Below, one piece after another: positions 8,282 to 17,587 of a stretch of 64,000 bases of DNA (its first letter is position 1; every line of letters starts with the position of its first letter). The DNA is from Chryseobacterium gleum (GTDB taxonomy: Bacteria > Bacteroidota > Bacteroidia > Flavobacteriales_D > Crocinitomicaceae). The translations under genes were made by a program, and so were the position numbers. The DNA lies in the NCBI GenBank assembly GCA_945888595.1, contig CAMDAO010000001.1, positions 1 to 64,000 of the forward strand, read 5' to 3'. The notes under the pieces were generated by a model. It ran no database searches. It worked only from the letters and a program-made list of their open reading frames with translations, and had not been told where the DNA came from.

Positions 8282-9421
8282 TTAATTGACAAAGCGAACC
8301 AACTCGCGATTCAGTAATATCTTATGCGTGCCTTCTGGTGTTGATACAATACTATAATCCTTGGCTTGTTCTTCTCCAACGGCGATTTTAAATTTGCCTC
8401 TAATTCTCGCCATTACCTCATTCATATTGTTATCAATAACATCGGTCAGCCTGTCAACAGCTTGATCAATCATCTTGTTTGAAGGCTGACTGCAGAGTAT
8501 AGCGTAATACGATCGAAGTTCGGCTTTGTGGTCTACTAAATAACTTCTTGTAATTCCTTCAGGATGATTTAAATACAATAGATAGAGCGCTTTCTCTTTC
8601 GGGTTTAAATTAATTTGTAAATCACCTAATTCAGTTAGAAAAATATTTTTATTCAATCCTCGTATTTCCATGCTGCTATTCTGCATTAATATACTGGAGC
8701 GTTGGCGAAATAAGATATTTTCTCGCAATCCATCAATAATTTCAATCAGTTGGCGCACATAGCTGAGGTTTACATCTCTATCTGTTATCGCCTGCATACA
8801 ATCTTCACAAATATCTCCAGTTCTCATTTTTAGTATGATTTCCGTTTTGTCCATGCATAAATCCATCAGACATCCTCGAGGTGTTTTGTGCAAATTATCA
8901 AAAATTTCGCTCTGTGAACGATACATTAGACTGCGCAGTAACCAGGCAGCAATTAAATATGAAATTGGAAATCGGTCGTCAATGCTCGCTCCAAAGTAAT
9001 GACCCCAGTTACTGGTATGAATAAAATAATTTTTTAATGTAGGATCAATACTTCCAAACCAATTATGAGTATTATCCATATCGGATAAAAGAATTACATG
9101 ATCTTTTGAATCAATGTCGTTGTCTTGTCGGAATTTTACACACACAGAGAATAATTGATCCCATGTTAAAACAGGTAAACTATGAGGGAAGGTAATTTCT
9201 TCAATAAAGGTGCGACTTTCTGAAATTGAATACATCACGCTAGTATCTTTTTTCTCAAAATCGCTCTTGTCTATGTAGGTTTTTTCTGTTTCAGATCCTG
9301 GTAAAATAATTGGCTCAGAAGATACATATTCAATACTTCCTCGGTGCTTACGAAGAAGATTTAATACGTTGTTAAAATCTTCTACTGAATATCCTTGAGA
9401 GCGTATGAGATGTACCTTCAT
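8282..9421 (-). CDS. Unrecognised protein: Cys cluster and possible winged-helix end
   Basis: I do not recognise this 379-aa protein with certainty. The N-terminal half (about 80-170) has a strand-rich core (HVILLSDMDNTHNWFGSID, YFIHTSNWGHYFG). It recalls the archaemetzincin-like/metallopeptidase layout, but there is no HExxH. Next comes a cysteine cluster: Cys184, Cys189, Cys205 and Cys208 (PRGCLMDLC and GDICEDC), probably binding zinc. The last ~110 residues (about 270-379) are helical then strand-like (LNPKEKALYLLYL, MIDQAVDRLTDVI, YSIVSTPEG), compatible with a winged helix. It begins 11 nt after a vWA-domain gene on the same strand, so the two very likely form an operon and perhaps a complex. 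No secretion signal is seen. Confidence 0.6.
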   Translation of the reverse strand: MKVHLIRSQGYSVEDFNNVLNLLRKHRGSIEYVSSEPIILPGSETEKTYIDKSDFEKKDTSVMYSISESRTFIEEITFPHSLPVLTWDQLFSVCVKFRQDNDIDSKDHVILLSDMDNTHNWFGSIDPTLKNYFIHTSNWGHYFGASIDDRFPISYLIAAWLLRSLMYRSQSEIFDNLHKTPRGCLMDLCMDKTEIILKMRTGDICEDCMQAITDRDVNLSYVRQLIEIIDGLRENILFRQRSSILMQNSSMEIRGLNKNIFLTELGDLQINLNPKEKALYLLYLNHPEGITRSYLVDHKAELRSYYAILCSQPSNKMIDQAVDRLTDVIDNNMNEVMARIRGKFKIAVGEEQAKDYSIVSTPEGTHKILLNRELVRFVN

Positions 9422-9432
9422 GAGTTTTAATA

Positions 9433-10092
9433 TTAATTATTCCTTCTATCCTTGTTTCTAAAGATATCAAAAATATCTCTCTTTTGATTACCTTTTGATT
9501 TTTCTTCTGCATAATGTCGTATTGAATCACTGACATCTCCCATGAAAGAAGCATAACCACTTTTGCTAAAATTCATTACATTCTCTTGTCGAATATTTAA
9601 CATGTGTGATGTATGTATTGCATCGAAATCTGCCCCTAAGAAACTAAACGTCCATTTTTCTGTTTCATCTAATTCTTTAATTAGTTGTGCCACATCATGA
9701 TAGGTGTACATTCTAGACGCATTTTCATGTCCATCAGTGATTATTATCAATACGACAGACATCTTATCTTCCTCTAAGTCTTTTCCATACTTATTCTTAA
9801 TACCATAAATAGATTTTCCCACAGCATCAAGCAAGGCGGTGGTCCCGTTAGGAACGTATTTTTCTATCGTTAAAAACTCAAGAGAGGTTACATCTGCAAA
9901 GCGGATTCGATCTTGCACATCGTGATTAAAAAAAGTGAGTGAACACAAGTATTTTTGATCTGGGAATTCTACATTTAGCTCTTGAATAGTTTTCAATTGC
10001 GTATTGAATCCTTCGATGGTTTGACTCTCTAATCCAGCCATTGAACCACTTTGATCTACGATAAAATGGTAAAGTGTTGTTTTGTTTTTCAT
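9433..10092 (-). CDS. Stand-alone von Willebrand factor A domain protein
   Basis: This 219-aa protein is almost only a vWA domain. The MIDAS metal site is complete: DQSGS (Asp13, Ser15, Ser17), GTTALLDA (Thr84/85) and IIITDGHEN (Asp120). It has no signal peptide or membrane segment, so it should act in the cytoplasm as a metal-dependent protein-binding module. The C-terminal 25 residues are basic and polar (KSKGNQKRDIFDIF). It is the first gene of a two-gene unit with the Cys-cluster protein. No MoxR ATPase, protein kinase, phosphatase or ter gene is adjacent, unlike most characterised cytoplasmic vWA systems. Confidence 0.85.
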   Translation of the reverse strand: MKNKTTLYHFIVDQSGSMAGLESQTIEGFNTQLKTIQELNVEFPDQKYLCSLTFFNHDVQDRIRFADVTSLEFLTIEKYVPNGTTALLDAVGKSIYGIKNKYGKDLEEDKMSVVLIIITDGHENASRMYTYHDVAQLIKELDETEKWTFSFLGADFDAIHTSHMLNIRQENVMNFSKSGYASFMGDVSDSIRHYAEEKSKGNQKRDIFDIFRNKDRRNN

Positions 10093-10321
10093 ATTATTTA
10101 GTTTTTAATGTTTGGCAAATATATATCCTTTGTATTCCTTCCAACCAATCCTTGCAAGCTTGCAACCGATCTATTTTCGAAGTATTTGGAATCTAAATTT
10201 GTCTAAAAAAAGGGTTTAATTACTTTACAAAATAAATTGAAGGTAAATACCTTAAAATGAAGTCTAATAATCTAGTTAACGTCTGTTTCTTTATGAAAAT
10301 TCTTGAATATTGAAGTAACGA

Positions 10322-10348
10322 AAAAAGCCCCTTTTTGAGGGGCTTTTG
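10322..10348 (-). terminator. Strong G+C hairpin downstream of the tRNA area
   Basis: AAAAGCCCC and GGGGCTTTT pair around a TTTTTGA loop, bounded by A and T runs on the two sides. It looks like a rho-independent terminator usable in either direction and ends the leftward tRNA unit. Confidence 0.7.
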
Positions 10349-10355
10349 GGGGGGA

Positions 10356-10373
10356 TGTGGTCCCACATGGACT
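10356..10373 (-). repeat. Duplicate of the tRNA 3' end (tRNA remnant)
   Basis: The 18 nt TGTGGTCCCACATGGACT are identical to 10523-10540, the 3' end and T-arm of the adjacent tRNA gene, in the same orientation and 167 nt away. A little further, CGAACCAGTTGAG (about 10380-10392) resembles the D-arm region AACCAACTGAG of the same tRNA. The simplest reading is a deleted tRNA copy. An old attachment-site duplication is the alternative. Confidence 0.55.
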
Positions 10374-10446
10374 GAATTACCGAACCAGTTGAGGGAGGAT
10401 TTAATTAGAATTATTGAATGGGAGTTTACATTAAGCAATTCTATAT

Positions 10447-10524
10447 AAGAGTGAGAAGGGGAAAGAGAATGAAGAAAAACAAAAACGAGAATGACGCTCT
10501 CGCTCTCATTCTCGTTTTGTTTTG
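10447..10524 (-). repeat. tRNA-trailer hairpin element, copy 1
   Basis: Directly after the CAT tRNA, the minus strand carries an 11-bp perfect stem (10516-10506 with 10494-10484), a T-rich run TTTTTGTTTTTCTTCATTCT and then CTTCTCACTCTTA. The same order and nearly the same sequence follow tRNA-Leu at 32185-32263, with a different but also perfectly paired stem. It probably acts as terminator or 3'-processing signal, and it may be a dispersed repeat. Confidence 0.65.
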
Positions 10525-10598
10525 TGGTCCCACATGGACTCGAACCATGGACCACCTGATTATGAGTCAGGTGCTCTAACCAACTGAGCTATAGGACC
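10525..10598 (-). tRNA. tRNA with CAT anticodon (Met, or Ile2)
   Basis: A 74-nt cloverleaf on the minus strand. The acceptor stem is GGTCCTA/TGGGACC with discriminator A. The D-arm contains AGCTCAGTTGGTTAGAGC, the anticodon stem is CCTGA/TCAGG with loop CTCATAA, and the T-arm is CATGG TTCGAGT CCATG. No CCA is encoded. The elongator Met form is most likely; a lysidine-modified Ile2 tRNA cannot be excluded by eye. It is not initiator-like, because the three G-C pairs of the initiator anticodon stem are absent. Confidence 0.93.
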
Positions 10599-10891
10599 GT
10601 GAAATAATCAATAAATTGATTGATTTCGGGTTGCAAATATACACTTCCTAAGTTGAATAACAAGAAGAATAAGTAATTTTATTTAAATCGTAGGTTCCTT
10701 CGCGCTCTTTCTCCAACAGTAAATTTTTGTAATTCGAAACGCGAAATTATCCCGTTTTCTAGAGGATTAAGCGTTATTTTAATTGAAATAACAGCTAGTT
10801 TGATTGCAATCAATTCGCTAATCTTCTGCAAAAGTGTATTACATTTCAATTTCTTTCTTTAATTTCACGAGCACTTACTAAAATTTATACA
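10599..10891. other. Intergenic region upstream of the S9 peptidase
   Basis: This 293-nt gap separates the leftward tRNA from the rightward peptidase gene. I find no ORF, no clear consensus promoter and no strong hairpin. A segment with TTCCTTCGCGCTC and AAACGCG (10694-10745) is faintly like the inverse of 24755-24800. Confidence 0.4.
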
Positions 10892-12925
10892 ATGAAAGGA
10901 TTTGTTAGCATCATATTTCTACTTGTAACTTTTTTTACAATCTCACAAAAGGTCTTAACTCCAGAATTAATGTGGCAATTAAAGCGCGTTTCTGGGGGTA
11001 CGCTATCTCCCGACGGGAAATTGATTTTGTTTGATCTTCGCAGTTACAATATGCAAGCGAACAAAGGCAATACGGATATCTATATTTATGATATTCGGAA
11101 AGAAAAAGTGCATCAGCTTACTTCAACACCTTTTTCTGAAATGGATGCGCAATGGGGAAAAGACAATACGATTTGGTTCATGTCTTCAGAAGTGGATGGT
11201 CTTCAAATATGGAAAATAAATTCTGAAGGGGAAGACAAAGTAAAAATGTCAAGTTTTACGCAAATTGAAATAGAAGGATTTAAAATTTCTCCTAAAGAAA
11301 ATACGATCGTTACGATTGAAGTGGTAAAAACAGGAAAAACGCTCCAGGATAAATACCCTGATTTACCGCTGTCCAATGCACGAATGGAGGAAGATTTAAT
11401 GTATCGCCATTGGGATCATTATGATGATTATTCCAAGAGACATTTATTTGTTCATTCAATTGAAGATGGGAAAATCATCGAACAAGGAACAGATGTTTTA
11501 GTAGGAGAAAAATTTGATGGAATTTTACCTCCTCATGGCGGATCAGACCAATTTTGCTATTCTCCTGATGGCAAAACACTTATTTATACTTCAAAAAAAT
11601 TAAATGGAAAAGCGTTCGCTGTAAGCACAGATTCTCAATTGTATCAATACGATATTTTGAAAAAATCCAGTACGGTTTTGACGGAGGGATATAATGGCTA
11701 TGATGTGAATGCTTCTTACTCGCACAACGCGAAAAATATCGCTTGGATGAGCATGGCTATTGATGGATGTGAATCGGCTAAAAACGACATTATTACTAGA
11801 AATCTTTCCACAGGAAAAGATGTCAATTTAACATTGAACAATGATGTTTCTGTAACTGATTTTCAGTGGCATCCTTCTGGTAAAGTCATTTATTACATTG
11901 CAGCAATTAAGGGAACAAAGCAAATTTTTGAAGTTGATCTTGACACGAAAATTCACCGCCAAATAACGAGCGGACAGTTCGATTATGTTAGTTTGGCAAT
12001 CACTGATGATGAAATAATTTCTGGTCGTCAGTCTATGGTTGATCCAACAGATTTTTGTTCGATTTCTCTAAAGAAACTAAAAGTGAAACAAGTGACAGAA
12101 TTCAATAAAGACATCCTTAAATCGATTGAAAAACCAACTGTTGAGGAAAGATGGGTTGAAACATCGGATGGAAAAAAAATGTTGGTCTGGATGATTTTAC
12201 CTCCCAATTTTGATGCTACTAAAAAGTATCCAACTTTATTATATTGCCAGGGAGGTCCGCAAAGTCCTGTGAGTCAATTTTTCTCGTATCGCTGGAACTT
12301 CATGGTAATGGCTTCAAAAGGATACATAATTGTTGCTCCAAATCGAAGAGGATTACCCGGTTTTGGACAAGAATGGAACGATGCTATTTCAAAAGATTGG
12401 GGAGGTCAAGCGATGAGAGATTACCTAGCGGCTATTGATAATGCTGCCACCGAGCCATATGTTGATGAAACGAGAATGGGGGCAATTGGCGCTTCCTACG
12501 GTGGATATTCAGTGTATTTTTTAGCAGGAATGCATGAAAATAGATTTAAGACATTTGTTGCGCATTGTGGCTTATTTAACTTGGAAAGTTGGTATGGAAC
12601 AACCGAAGAATTGTTTTTTGCAAACAATGATATCGGCGGACCTTATTGGCTTGAGAAAAATAAAGAATTATACAAGAAAAATAGCCCTCATAATTATGTC
12701 GATAAATGGAATACTCCCATTTTAGTAATCCATGGTGGAATGGATTTTCGTGTTCCAGAAAGTGAAGGTATGCAAGCATTTCAAGTAGCACAATTAAAAG
12801 GCATAAAAAGTAAATATTTGCATTTCCCTGAAGAAGGACATTGGGTATCAAGTCCTCAAAACGGTTTGTTGTGGTACAGAGAATTTTTTGAATGGCTGGA
12901 TACCGATTTACATCCCAAACAATAA
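10892..12925 (+). CDS. S9 family prolyl-oligopeptidase-like peptidase, secreted
   Basis: This 677-aa serine peptidase is of the dipeptidyl aminopeptidase/acylaminoacyl-peptidase type. A signal peptide (residues 1-18) precedes an N-terminal beta-propeller (about 25-420) with TolB/WD-like strands (SPDGKLILFD, YSPDGKTLIYTSK). The C-terminal alpha/beta-hydrolase domain carries Ser535 (GASYGGYS), Asp618 (GGMDFRVP) and His650 (EEGHWV), a complete triad. The motif GGPQSP before the catalytic domain is usual for the family. It probably acts in the periplasm or at the surface on peptides. It stands alone, with the next gene about 100 nt away under its own promoter. Confidence 0.9.
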   Translation: MKGFVSIIFLLVTFFTISQKVLTPELMWQLKRVSGGTLSPDGKLILFDLRSYNMQANKGNTDIYIYDIRKEKVHQLTSTPFSEMDAQWGKDNTIWFMSSEVDGLQIWKINSEGEDKVKMSSFTQIEIEGFKISPKENTIVTIEVVKTGKTLQDKYPDLPLSNARMEEDLMYRHWDHYDDYSKRHLFVHSIEDGKIIEQGTDVLVGEKFDGILPPHGGSDQFCYSPDGKTLIYTSKKLNGKAFAVSTDSQLYQYDILKKSSTVLTEGYNGYDVNASYSHNAKNIAWMSMAIDGCESAKNDIITRNLSTGKDVNLTLNNDVSVTDFQWHPSGKVIYYIAAIKGTKQIFEVDLDTKIHRQITSGQFDYVSLAITDDEIISGRQSMVDPTDFCSISLKKLKVKQVTEFNKDILKSIEKPTVEERWVETSDGKKMLVWMILPPNFDATKKYPTLLYCQGGPQSPVSQFFSYRWNFMVMASKGYIIVAPNRRGLPGFGQEWNDAISKDWGGQAMRDYLAAIDNAATEPYVDETRMGAIGASYGGYSVYFLAGMHENRFKTFVAHCGLFNLESWYGTTEELFFANNDIGGPYWLEKNKELYKKNSPHNYVDKWNTPILVIHGGMDFRVPESEGMQAFQVAQLKGIKSKYLHFPEEGHWVSSPQNGLLWYREFFEWLDTDLHPKQ

Positions 12926-12984
12926 GCAATTTTCTGGTATAGAATTTAACAATAAATTAAGAGTTTCTTTTCGGGTTATTTTGT

Positions 12985-12992
12985 TAACTTTG
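12985..12992 (+). promoter_or_regulatory. -7 promoter box for the RND-rfbA-prenyl synthase operon
   Basis: TAACTTTG matches the Bacteroidota TAnnTTTG box and lies 31 nt upstream of the transporter ATG. A TTG at -33 is not clear (TTTC is there), so the promoter is supported by one element only. Confidence 0.5.
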
Positions 12993-13023
12993 TTTCTTAC
13001 ATTTTATTTTAGAAGTTCTATCT

Positions 13024-15651
13024 ATGTGGCGTAAATTTGCAAGTTTAATATTAAAAAATCGTCTTTTTATACTGTCTATCATTGCTATTTTGACTGTTTT
13101 TTTCGGTTATTATGCAGTATATCACTTAAAAATAGATAATAGATATGGGAATACTTTACCAAAAGATTCTCCAGCTCAGCACGAATATTTAAAGTTTAAA
13201 CAGCAATTTGGGGAAGATGGTTCAACCCTTGTTCTTGCTGTGCAAACGAAAGATCTCTATACAGAAAAAAACTTCAAAAAATGGAAAGAATTAGGCGATT
13301 CTATTCTTAAATATGACGGAGTTCAAAATGTAGTTTCTGAAGCAACGTTATTTACGATCCGGAATAATATTAAAGAGAATCGTTTTGATTTAAATAGAAT
13401 TTTTTCCGACACCTCTTTCAAAGAAAAGAATATTGATTCTATCCGAAGAGAGATTAAAAGTAATCCCATTTATAATCACTTGTTATACAACGATTCCACC
13501 CATGTCTCCTTGATGTTGATTGGGATGAATGAGAAGTTTTTAGCGGATAAGAAGAAATCAAAGGTTGTCTTTAAAATTGAAGAGCTAGCGGCCAAATACA
13601 AAAAATATTTTGGGGAAGTGCATTTTGCAGGTTTACCGCACATGAGAGTGGTGGTAGGAAAAAGAATTGTTAGTGAAATGTATATATTCTTAGCATTATC
13701 TGTGCTCGCTTCCTCCCTTTTATTATATGTATTTTTCCGCTCATTTAGGGTAGTTTTGCAATGCAATGTAGTGGTGTTCGTTTCCGTTATTTGGGCATTA
13801 GGAAGTATTGGTCTATGCGGCTTTAACCTTTCAATTATGATGGCATTAATTCCACCATTGATGATTGTTATCGGTGTGCCAAATTGTGTTTTCCTAATAA
13901 CCAGATATCATCAGGAAGTTGTCAAGCATGGAAATAAAATCAAGGCATTGTATACGATGATACGAAGAATTGGAGCCGTTACTTTCTTAACAAATCTGAC
14001 AACTGCCGTAGGTTTTTGCACCTTCACAAGTTCTGAAAAATTAGCAGAATTTGGAATCATTTCATCCATTAATATTATGGTTGTTTTTGTATTATCCATC
14101 TGCATCATTCCTATTTTAGCTTCTTTTTCTAACATACCAAAAGAGCGCCATTTGCGCCATTTAACGCGTGTTTATTCGCAAGGATTTATTGAGAAAATCG
14201 TTTATTTGGTAACGTATAAGAGACCTTTGATTTATGTTTTATCTATTCTACTTACCATATTTAGTATCTATGGTATGACGAAAATTAAGGCTACTGGCAA
14301 TCTCACGGGTGACTTACCAAAAGATGACCCAATTTTAGTTGATTTGAAATTTGTTGAGAAAAGTTTTGGAGGAGCAATTCCTTTTGAAATGACGATTAAT
14401 TATAAACATGCAGGAAGACTTTTCAAGCAAGAAACGTTGAAAAAAGTCGAAGCTATTCAAGAAAGTTTTGCGAAAGATTCGTTGTTTTCCAAAAGTTTAT
14501 CATTGGTAGATTTTATAAAAGTCATTAATATGGCATATTATTCTAATAATATTGATCAATATAAAATTATCTCAAATAGAGATAAAATGAGGTTGAAACA
14601 GTACATTGATAAATTCGATTTGAGTAATGCGAATGGAGGAAATCTTTCTTTAAAAGAGCTAGTCGATACGACCAATACAACCTTGCGTATCCGGACTCAA
14701 ATGAAAGATATTGGATCGTATGAAGTTGCTACAAAAGTCGATTCCTTAAAAAATAAAGTCGATTCTATTTTAAATCCTGATAAGATAAAATTGGAACAAT
14801 TATACGCAAAAGTAGTCAAAGGCAAAAAAATGTATATTGACTCAATTGTATATGGTTACCCAGCAATCTATAATGGATTAACGGCAATTTTAAGCAAAGG
14901 AAATCCTGACAAACAATTGGCTTTTGATATGGATTCTGAAATGATTAGAAAGTATTTTAACAAAGCTGGCTTTGAGAAAAATTTGAGACAAGCCATTGAT
15001 GATGAATATTATGACTTGGTCTTCACTGGAACTTCTGTTGTTTGCTCTGCAGGAACGAAATACTTATTTATTAGCTTATTGCAAAGTTTAGTATTTGCTA
15101 TATTATCTATTTCTGCATTGATGGCAGTGCTCTTTAGATCGATGAGAATTATCATCATTTCAATGATTCCAAATATTATTCCTCTATTATTTACGGCAGG
15201 TATTATGGGCTATTTTGAAATTCCGCTTAAACCAAGTACGCTTTTAGTTTTTGGTATTGCTTTGGGAATAACAGTTGATAATGCAATTTTATTCCTTGCA
15301 AAATATAGACAGGAATTAAAAATGCATAATTGGGATATCAAACATGCTATATTATTGTCTCTTCGTGAAACAGGTTTAGGTATTTTTTATACATCCGTGA
15401 TTTTATTCTTCGGGTTCATTATGTTTGTTTTTTCTCAATTTGGTGGTACAAAAGCGCTTGGAATGCTTGTTTCATTAACAATTATGGTTGGAATGGTTAC
15501 TAATTTAATTATTCTTCCTGCTTTGCTTTTAAGCCTTGAAAGATTGGTTACCACTAAATCTTTTGAAGAGCCTTATTTTGATATTTACGACGAAGAAGAA
15601 GACATAGAGCTGGATGAACTTCAAGTAGAAACGATAGAAACAAAACTTTAA
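13024..15651 (+). CDS. RND superfamily (MMPL/Patched-like) transporter
   Basis: This 875-aa inner-membrane protein has the RND layout in two halves. One membrane segment lies at about 13-33, then a large periplasmic loop, then five membrane segments at about 215-365. The same pattern repeats with a segment near 400, a second loop and a terminal membrane bundle from about 690 to 850. The conserved [18 protein letters not shown] in the second half and [16 protein letters not shown] in the first are typical of MMPL/sterol-sensing-type RND proteins. Substrates in the family are lipids or hydrophobic compounds driven by proton flux. It heads a tight operon with rfbA (17 nt) and a prenyl diphosphate synthase, which hints at a lipid or glycolipid cargo. 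The C-terminal tail is acidic. Confidence 0.88.
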   Translation: MWRKFASLILKNRLFILSIIAILTVFFGYYAVYHLKIDNRYGNTLPKDSPAQHEYLKFKQQFGEDGSTLVLAVQTKDLYTEKNFKKWKELGDSILKYDGVQNVVSEATLFTIRNNIKENRFDLNRIFSDTSFKEKNIDSIRREIKSNPIYNHLLYNDSTHVSLMLIGMNEKFLADKKKSKVVFKIEELAAKYKKYFGEVHFAGLPHMRVVVGKRIVSEMYIFLALSVLASSLLLYVFFRSFRVVLQCNVVVFVSVIWALGSIGLCGFNLSIMMALIPPLMIVIGVPNCVFLITRYHQEVVKHGNKIKALYTMIRRIGAVTFLTNLTTAVGFCTFTSSEKLAEFGIISSINIMVVFVLSICIIPILASFSNIPKERHLRHLTRVYSQGFIEKIVYLVTYKRPLIYVLSILLTIFSIYGMTKIKATGNLTGDLPKDDPILVDLKFVEKSFGGAIPFEMTINYKHAGRLFKQETLKKVEAIQESFAKDSLFSKSLSLVDFIKVINMAYYSNNIDQYKIISNRDKMRLKQYIDKFDLSNANGGNLSLKELVDTTNTTLRIRTQMKDIGSYEVATKVDSLKNKVDSILNPDKIKLEQLYAKVVKGKKMYIDSIVYGYPAIYNGLTAILSKGNPDKQLAFDMDSEMIRKYFNKAGFEKNLRQAIDDEYYDLVFTGTSVVCSAGTKYLFISLLQSLVFAILSISALMAVLFRSMRIIIISMIPNIIPLLFTAGIMGYFEIPLKPSTLLVFGIALGITVDNAILFLAKYRQELKMHNWDIKHAILLSLRETGLGIFYTSVILFFGFIMFVFSQFGGTKALGMLVSLTIMVGMVTNLIILPALLLSLERLVTTKSFEEPYFDIYDEEEDIELDELQVETIETKL

Positions 15652-15668
15652 TATATCATACTGAAGCA

Positions 15669-16532
15669 ATGAAAGGAATCATTTTAGCAGGAGGATCAGG
15701 AACGCGTTTACATCCGCTTACTTTGGCTGTAAGTAAGCAATTAATGCCTGTGTACGATAAACCAATGATCTACTATCCTTTATCTGTGTTAATGAACGCT
15801 GGGATAAATGAAATTTTGATAATTTCTACACCACATGATTTACCCCATTTCAAGAAATTATTGGGAGATGGAAGCAGCCTAGGATGTGATTTTCAATATG
15901 CCGAACAACCAATTCCGAACGGTTTAGCGCAAGCATTTGTAATTGGAGAAGAGTTTATCGGGAAAGATAAAGTGGCTTTAATATTAGGAGATAATATCTT
16001 TTATGGGGTCGGAATGGGAAATTTATTGAAAGATAATGCCAATTCTGTAGGGGGTGTCGTATATGCTTATCACGTCAATGACCCAGAAAGGTATGGAGTT
16101 GTGGAATTTGATGAAAATTTCAATGCGGTTTCTATCGAAGAAAAACCAGAAAATCCTAAATCTAATTATGCCGTCCCAGGTCTTTATTTTTATGACAATG
16201 ATGTGGTAGAAATTGCTAAAAATTTAAAACCTTCTGCCCGCGGTGAATACGAAATAACGGATGTAAATGCTGAATATTTAAGAAGAGGCCAATTGAAAGT
16301 TGGTATTCTCAATAGAGGTACCGCTTGGTTAGATACAGGAACTTTTGCTTCGCTCATGCAAGCAGGTCAGTTTGTGCAAGTGATTGAGGAGCGACAAGGA
16401 TTAAAAATTGGTTGTATCGAAGAAATCGCCTACAGAAATGGCTATATTTCAAAAGAGCAATTAGTAGAATTAGCCAAACCATTAGTAAAAAGTGGGTACG
16501 GAACGTATTTGATGAACATCGTAAAAAAATAA
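15669..16532 (+). CDS. rfbA: Glucose-1-phosphate thymidylyltransferase
   Basis: This 287-aa enzyme joins dTTP and glucose-1-phosphate to dTDP-glucose, the first step to dTDP-rhamnose and related sugars. The nucleotide-binding signature [11 protein letters not shown] (8-18), [16 protein letters not shown] and LGDNIFYG are all diagnostic, and the length matches RfbA/RmlA. No rfbB, rfbC or rfbD gene is adjacent. Instead it sits between an RND transporter and a prenyl diphosphate synthase, and its stop codon overlaps the next start (TAATG). The other dTDP-sugar genes must lie elsewhere if the pathway is complete. Confidence 0.95.
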   Translation: MKGIILAGGSGTRLHPLTLAVSKQLMPVYDKPMIYYPLSVLMNAGINEILIISTPHDLPHFKKLLGDGSSLGCDFQYAEQPIPNGLAQAFVIGEEFIGKDKVALILGDNIFYGVGMGNLLKDNANSVGGVVYAYHVNDPERYGVVEFDENFNAVSIEEKPENPKSNYAVPGLYFYDNDVVEIAKNLKPSARGEYEITDVNAEYLRRGQLKVGILNRGTAWLDTGTFASLMQAGQFVQVIEERQGLKIGCIEEIAYRNGYISKEQLVELAKPLVKSGYGTYLMNIVKK

Positions 16533-17500
16533 TGCAAGATTTAAATCGGTATACGCAACTTATTGAGGATGAAATAGAAAAAATTGATTTCCCTTCAATA
16601 CCTGCCAATTTATATGACCCTTTACGTTATTTCTTGGTTTTAGGAGGAAAAAGAATGCGTCCAATCTTAACGCTATTAGGGGCAGAAGCGTTTGGATCTA
16701 AAGTGGAACAAGCATTGCCTTGTGCAATCGCGGTTGAATTTTTTCACAATTTCTCCTTAATTCATGATGATATTATGGACCAGGCTCCACTTCGAAGAGG
16801 CCAATCTACTGTTCATACAAAATGGAACCAAAGTATTGCCATACTATCTGGCGATGTTTTATTAGTCAAAGGCTATCAAATGTTGACCAAGCAGAATGCA
16901 GTTGTTTTACCTGCTTTATTAGATCTATTTAATCGAACAGCGATTGAGGTTTGCGAAGGACAACAATATGATATGGATTTTGAGAACAGAGACAATGTTT
17001 CTATTCCTGAATACATTGAAATGATTCGATTGAAAACTTCTGTTTTATTAGGCTGTGCCTTGGAAATGGGTGCAATTGTTGCTGGAGCTTCCAACGCAGA
17101 TAGAGAATTAATCTACGAATTCGGTCAACAAATCGGAATAGCTTTTCAAATTCAAGATGATATTTTAGATCTATATGCTGACCCCGAAAAATTTGGAAAA
17201 CAGGTGGGTGGTGATGTCATTTCAAACAAAAAAACCTTACTTCTTTTAACAGCTTTTGAAAGGGCAAATACGAGTGAAAAAGTTCAATTAGAAGAATTAC
17301 TAAATGAAACACAAATGGATGTGAAAGTGTCTTCTGTTAGACATTTTTTTGATTCATTAGGTGTGCGAGAAGCATGCAAAGAAATAATGAATCACCATTA
17401 TTCAAAAGCGAAAGAAGCATTAGAAAAAATTGATATTCCAACCGATAAAAAAGCGCCATTGTTAAATTTAGCAGCTTTTTTAATGGAACGAGAAGTTTAA
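16532..17500 (+). CDS. Short-chain polyprenyl diphosphate synthase
   Basis: This 322-aa trans-prenyltransferase belongs to the farnesyl/geranylgeranyl diphosphate synthase type. The first Asp-rich motif is DDIMD (79-83), the second DDILD (209-213), with GGKRMRP near 38-44. Chain length cannot be fixed from the motifs alone. A geranylgeranyl or farnesyl product is likely, because the DDxxD is in the short-chain arrangement. I chose the ATG at 16532, which overlaps the rfbA stop and gives the canonical length; the frame extends 40 codons further up inside rfbA. It would supply isoprenoids for carotenoids, quinones or other lipids. Confidence 0.9.
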   Translation: MQDLNRYTQLIEDEIEKIDFPSIPANLYDPLRYFLVLGGKRMRPILTLLGAEAFGSKVEQALPCAIAVEFFHNFSLIHDDIMDQAPLRRGQSTVHTKWNQSIAILSGDVLLVKGYQMLTKQNAVVLPALLDLFNRTAIEVCEGQQYDMDFENRDNVSIPEYIEMIRLKTSVLLGCALEMGAIVAGASNADRELIYEFGQQIGIAFQIQDDILDLYADPEKFGKQVGGDVISNKKTLLLLTAFERANTSEKVQLEELLNETQMDVKVSSVRHFFDSLGVREACKEIMNHHYSKAKEALEKIDIPTDKKAPLLNLAAFLMEREV

Positions 17501-17587
17501 TTTTTGAGCGATTAATCTAAAATGTGCTTGCTTCTTATTAAAATATGTTTGAATCTTCAATCGTAGCTAACACTTTTCCTTCAGCCA

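Noticed and set aside
10220..10555. A 111-codon minus-strand ORF over the tRNA area
   Set aside because: It starts inside the tRNA gene and runs through the hairpin element and tRNA remnant. Its protein is low-complexity and it has no start signals; it is an artefact of tRNA sequence.
10694..10745. Possible dispersed repeat shared with the inverse of 24755-24800 (TTCCTTCGCGCTC and AAACGCG blocks)
   Set aside because: Only about 18 nt match, with a mismatch and an indel, and the spacing between the blocks differs. It is too weak to call a repeat.
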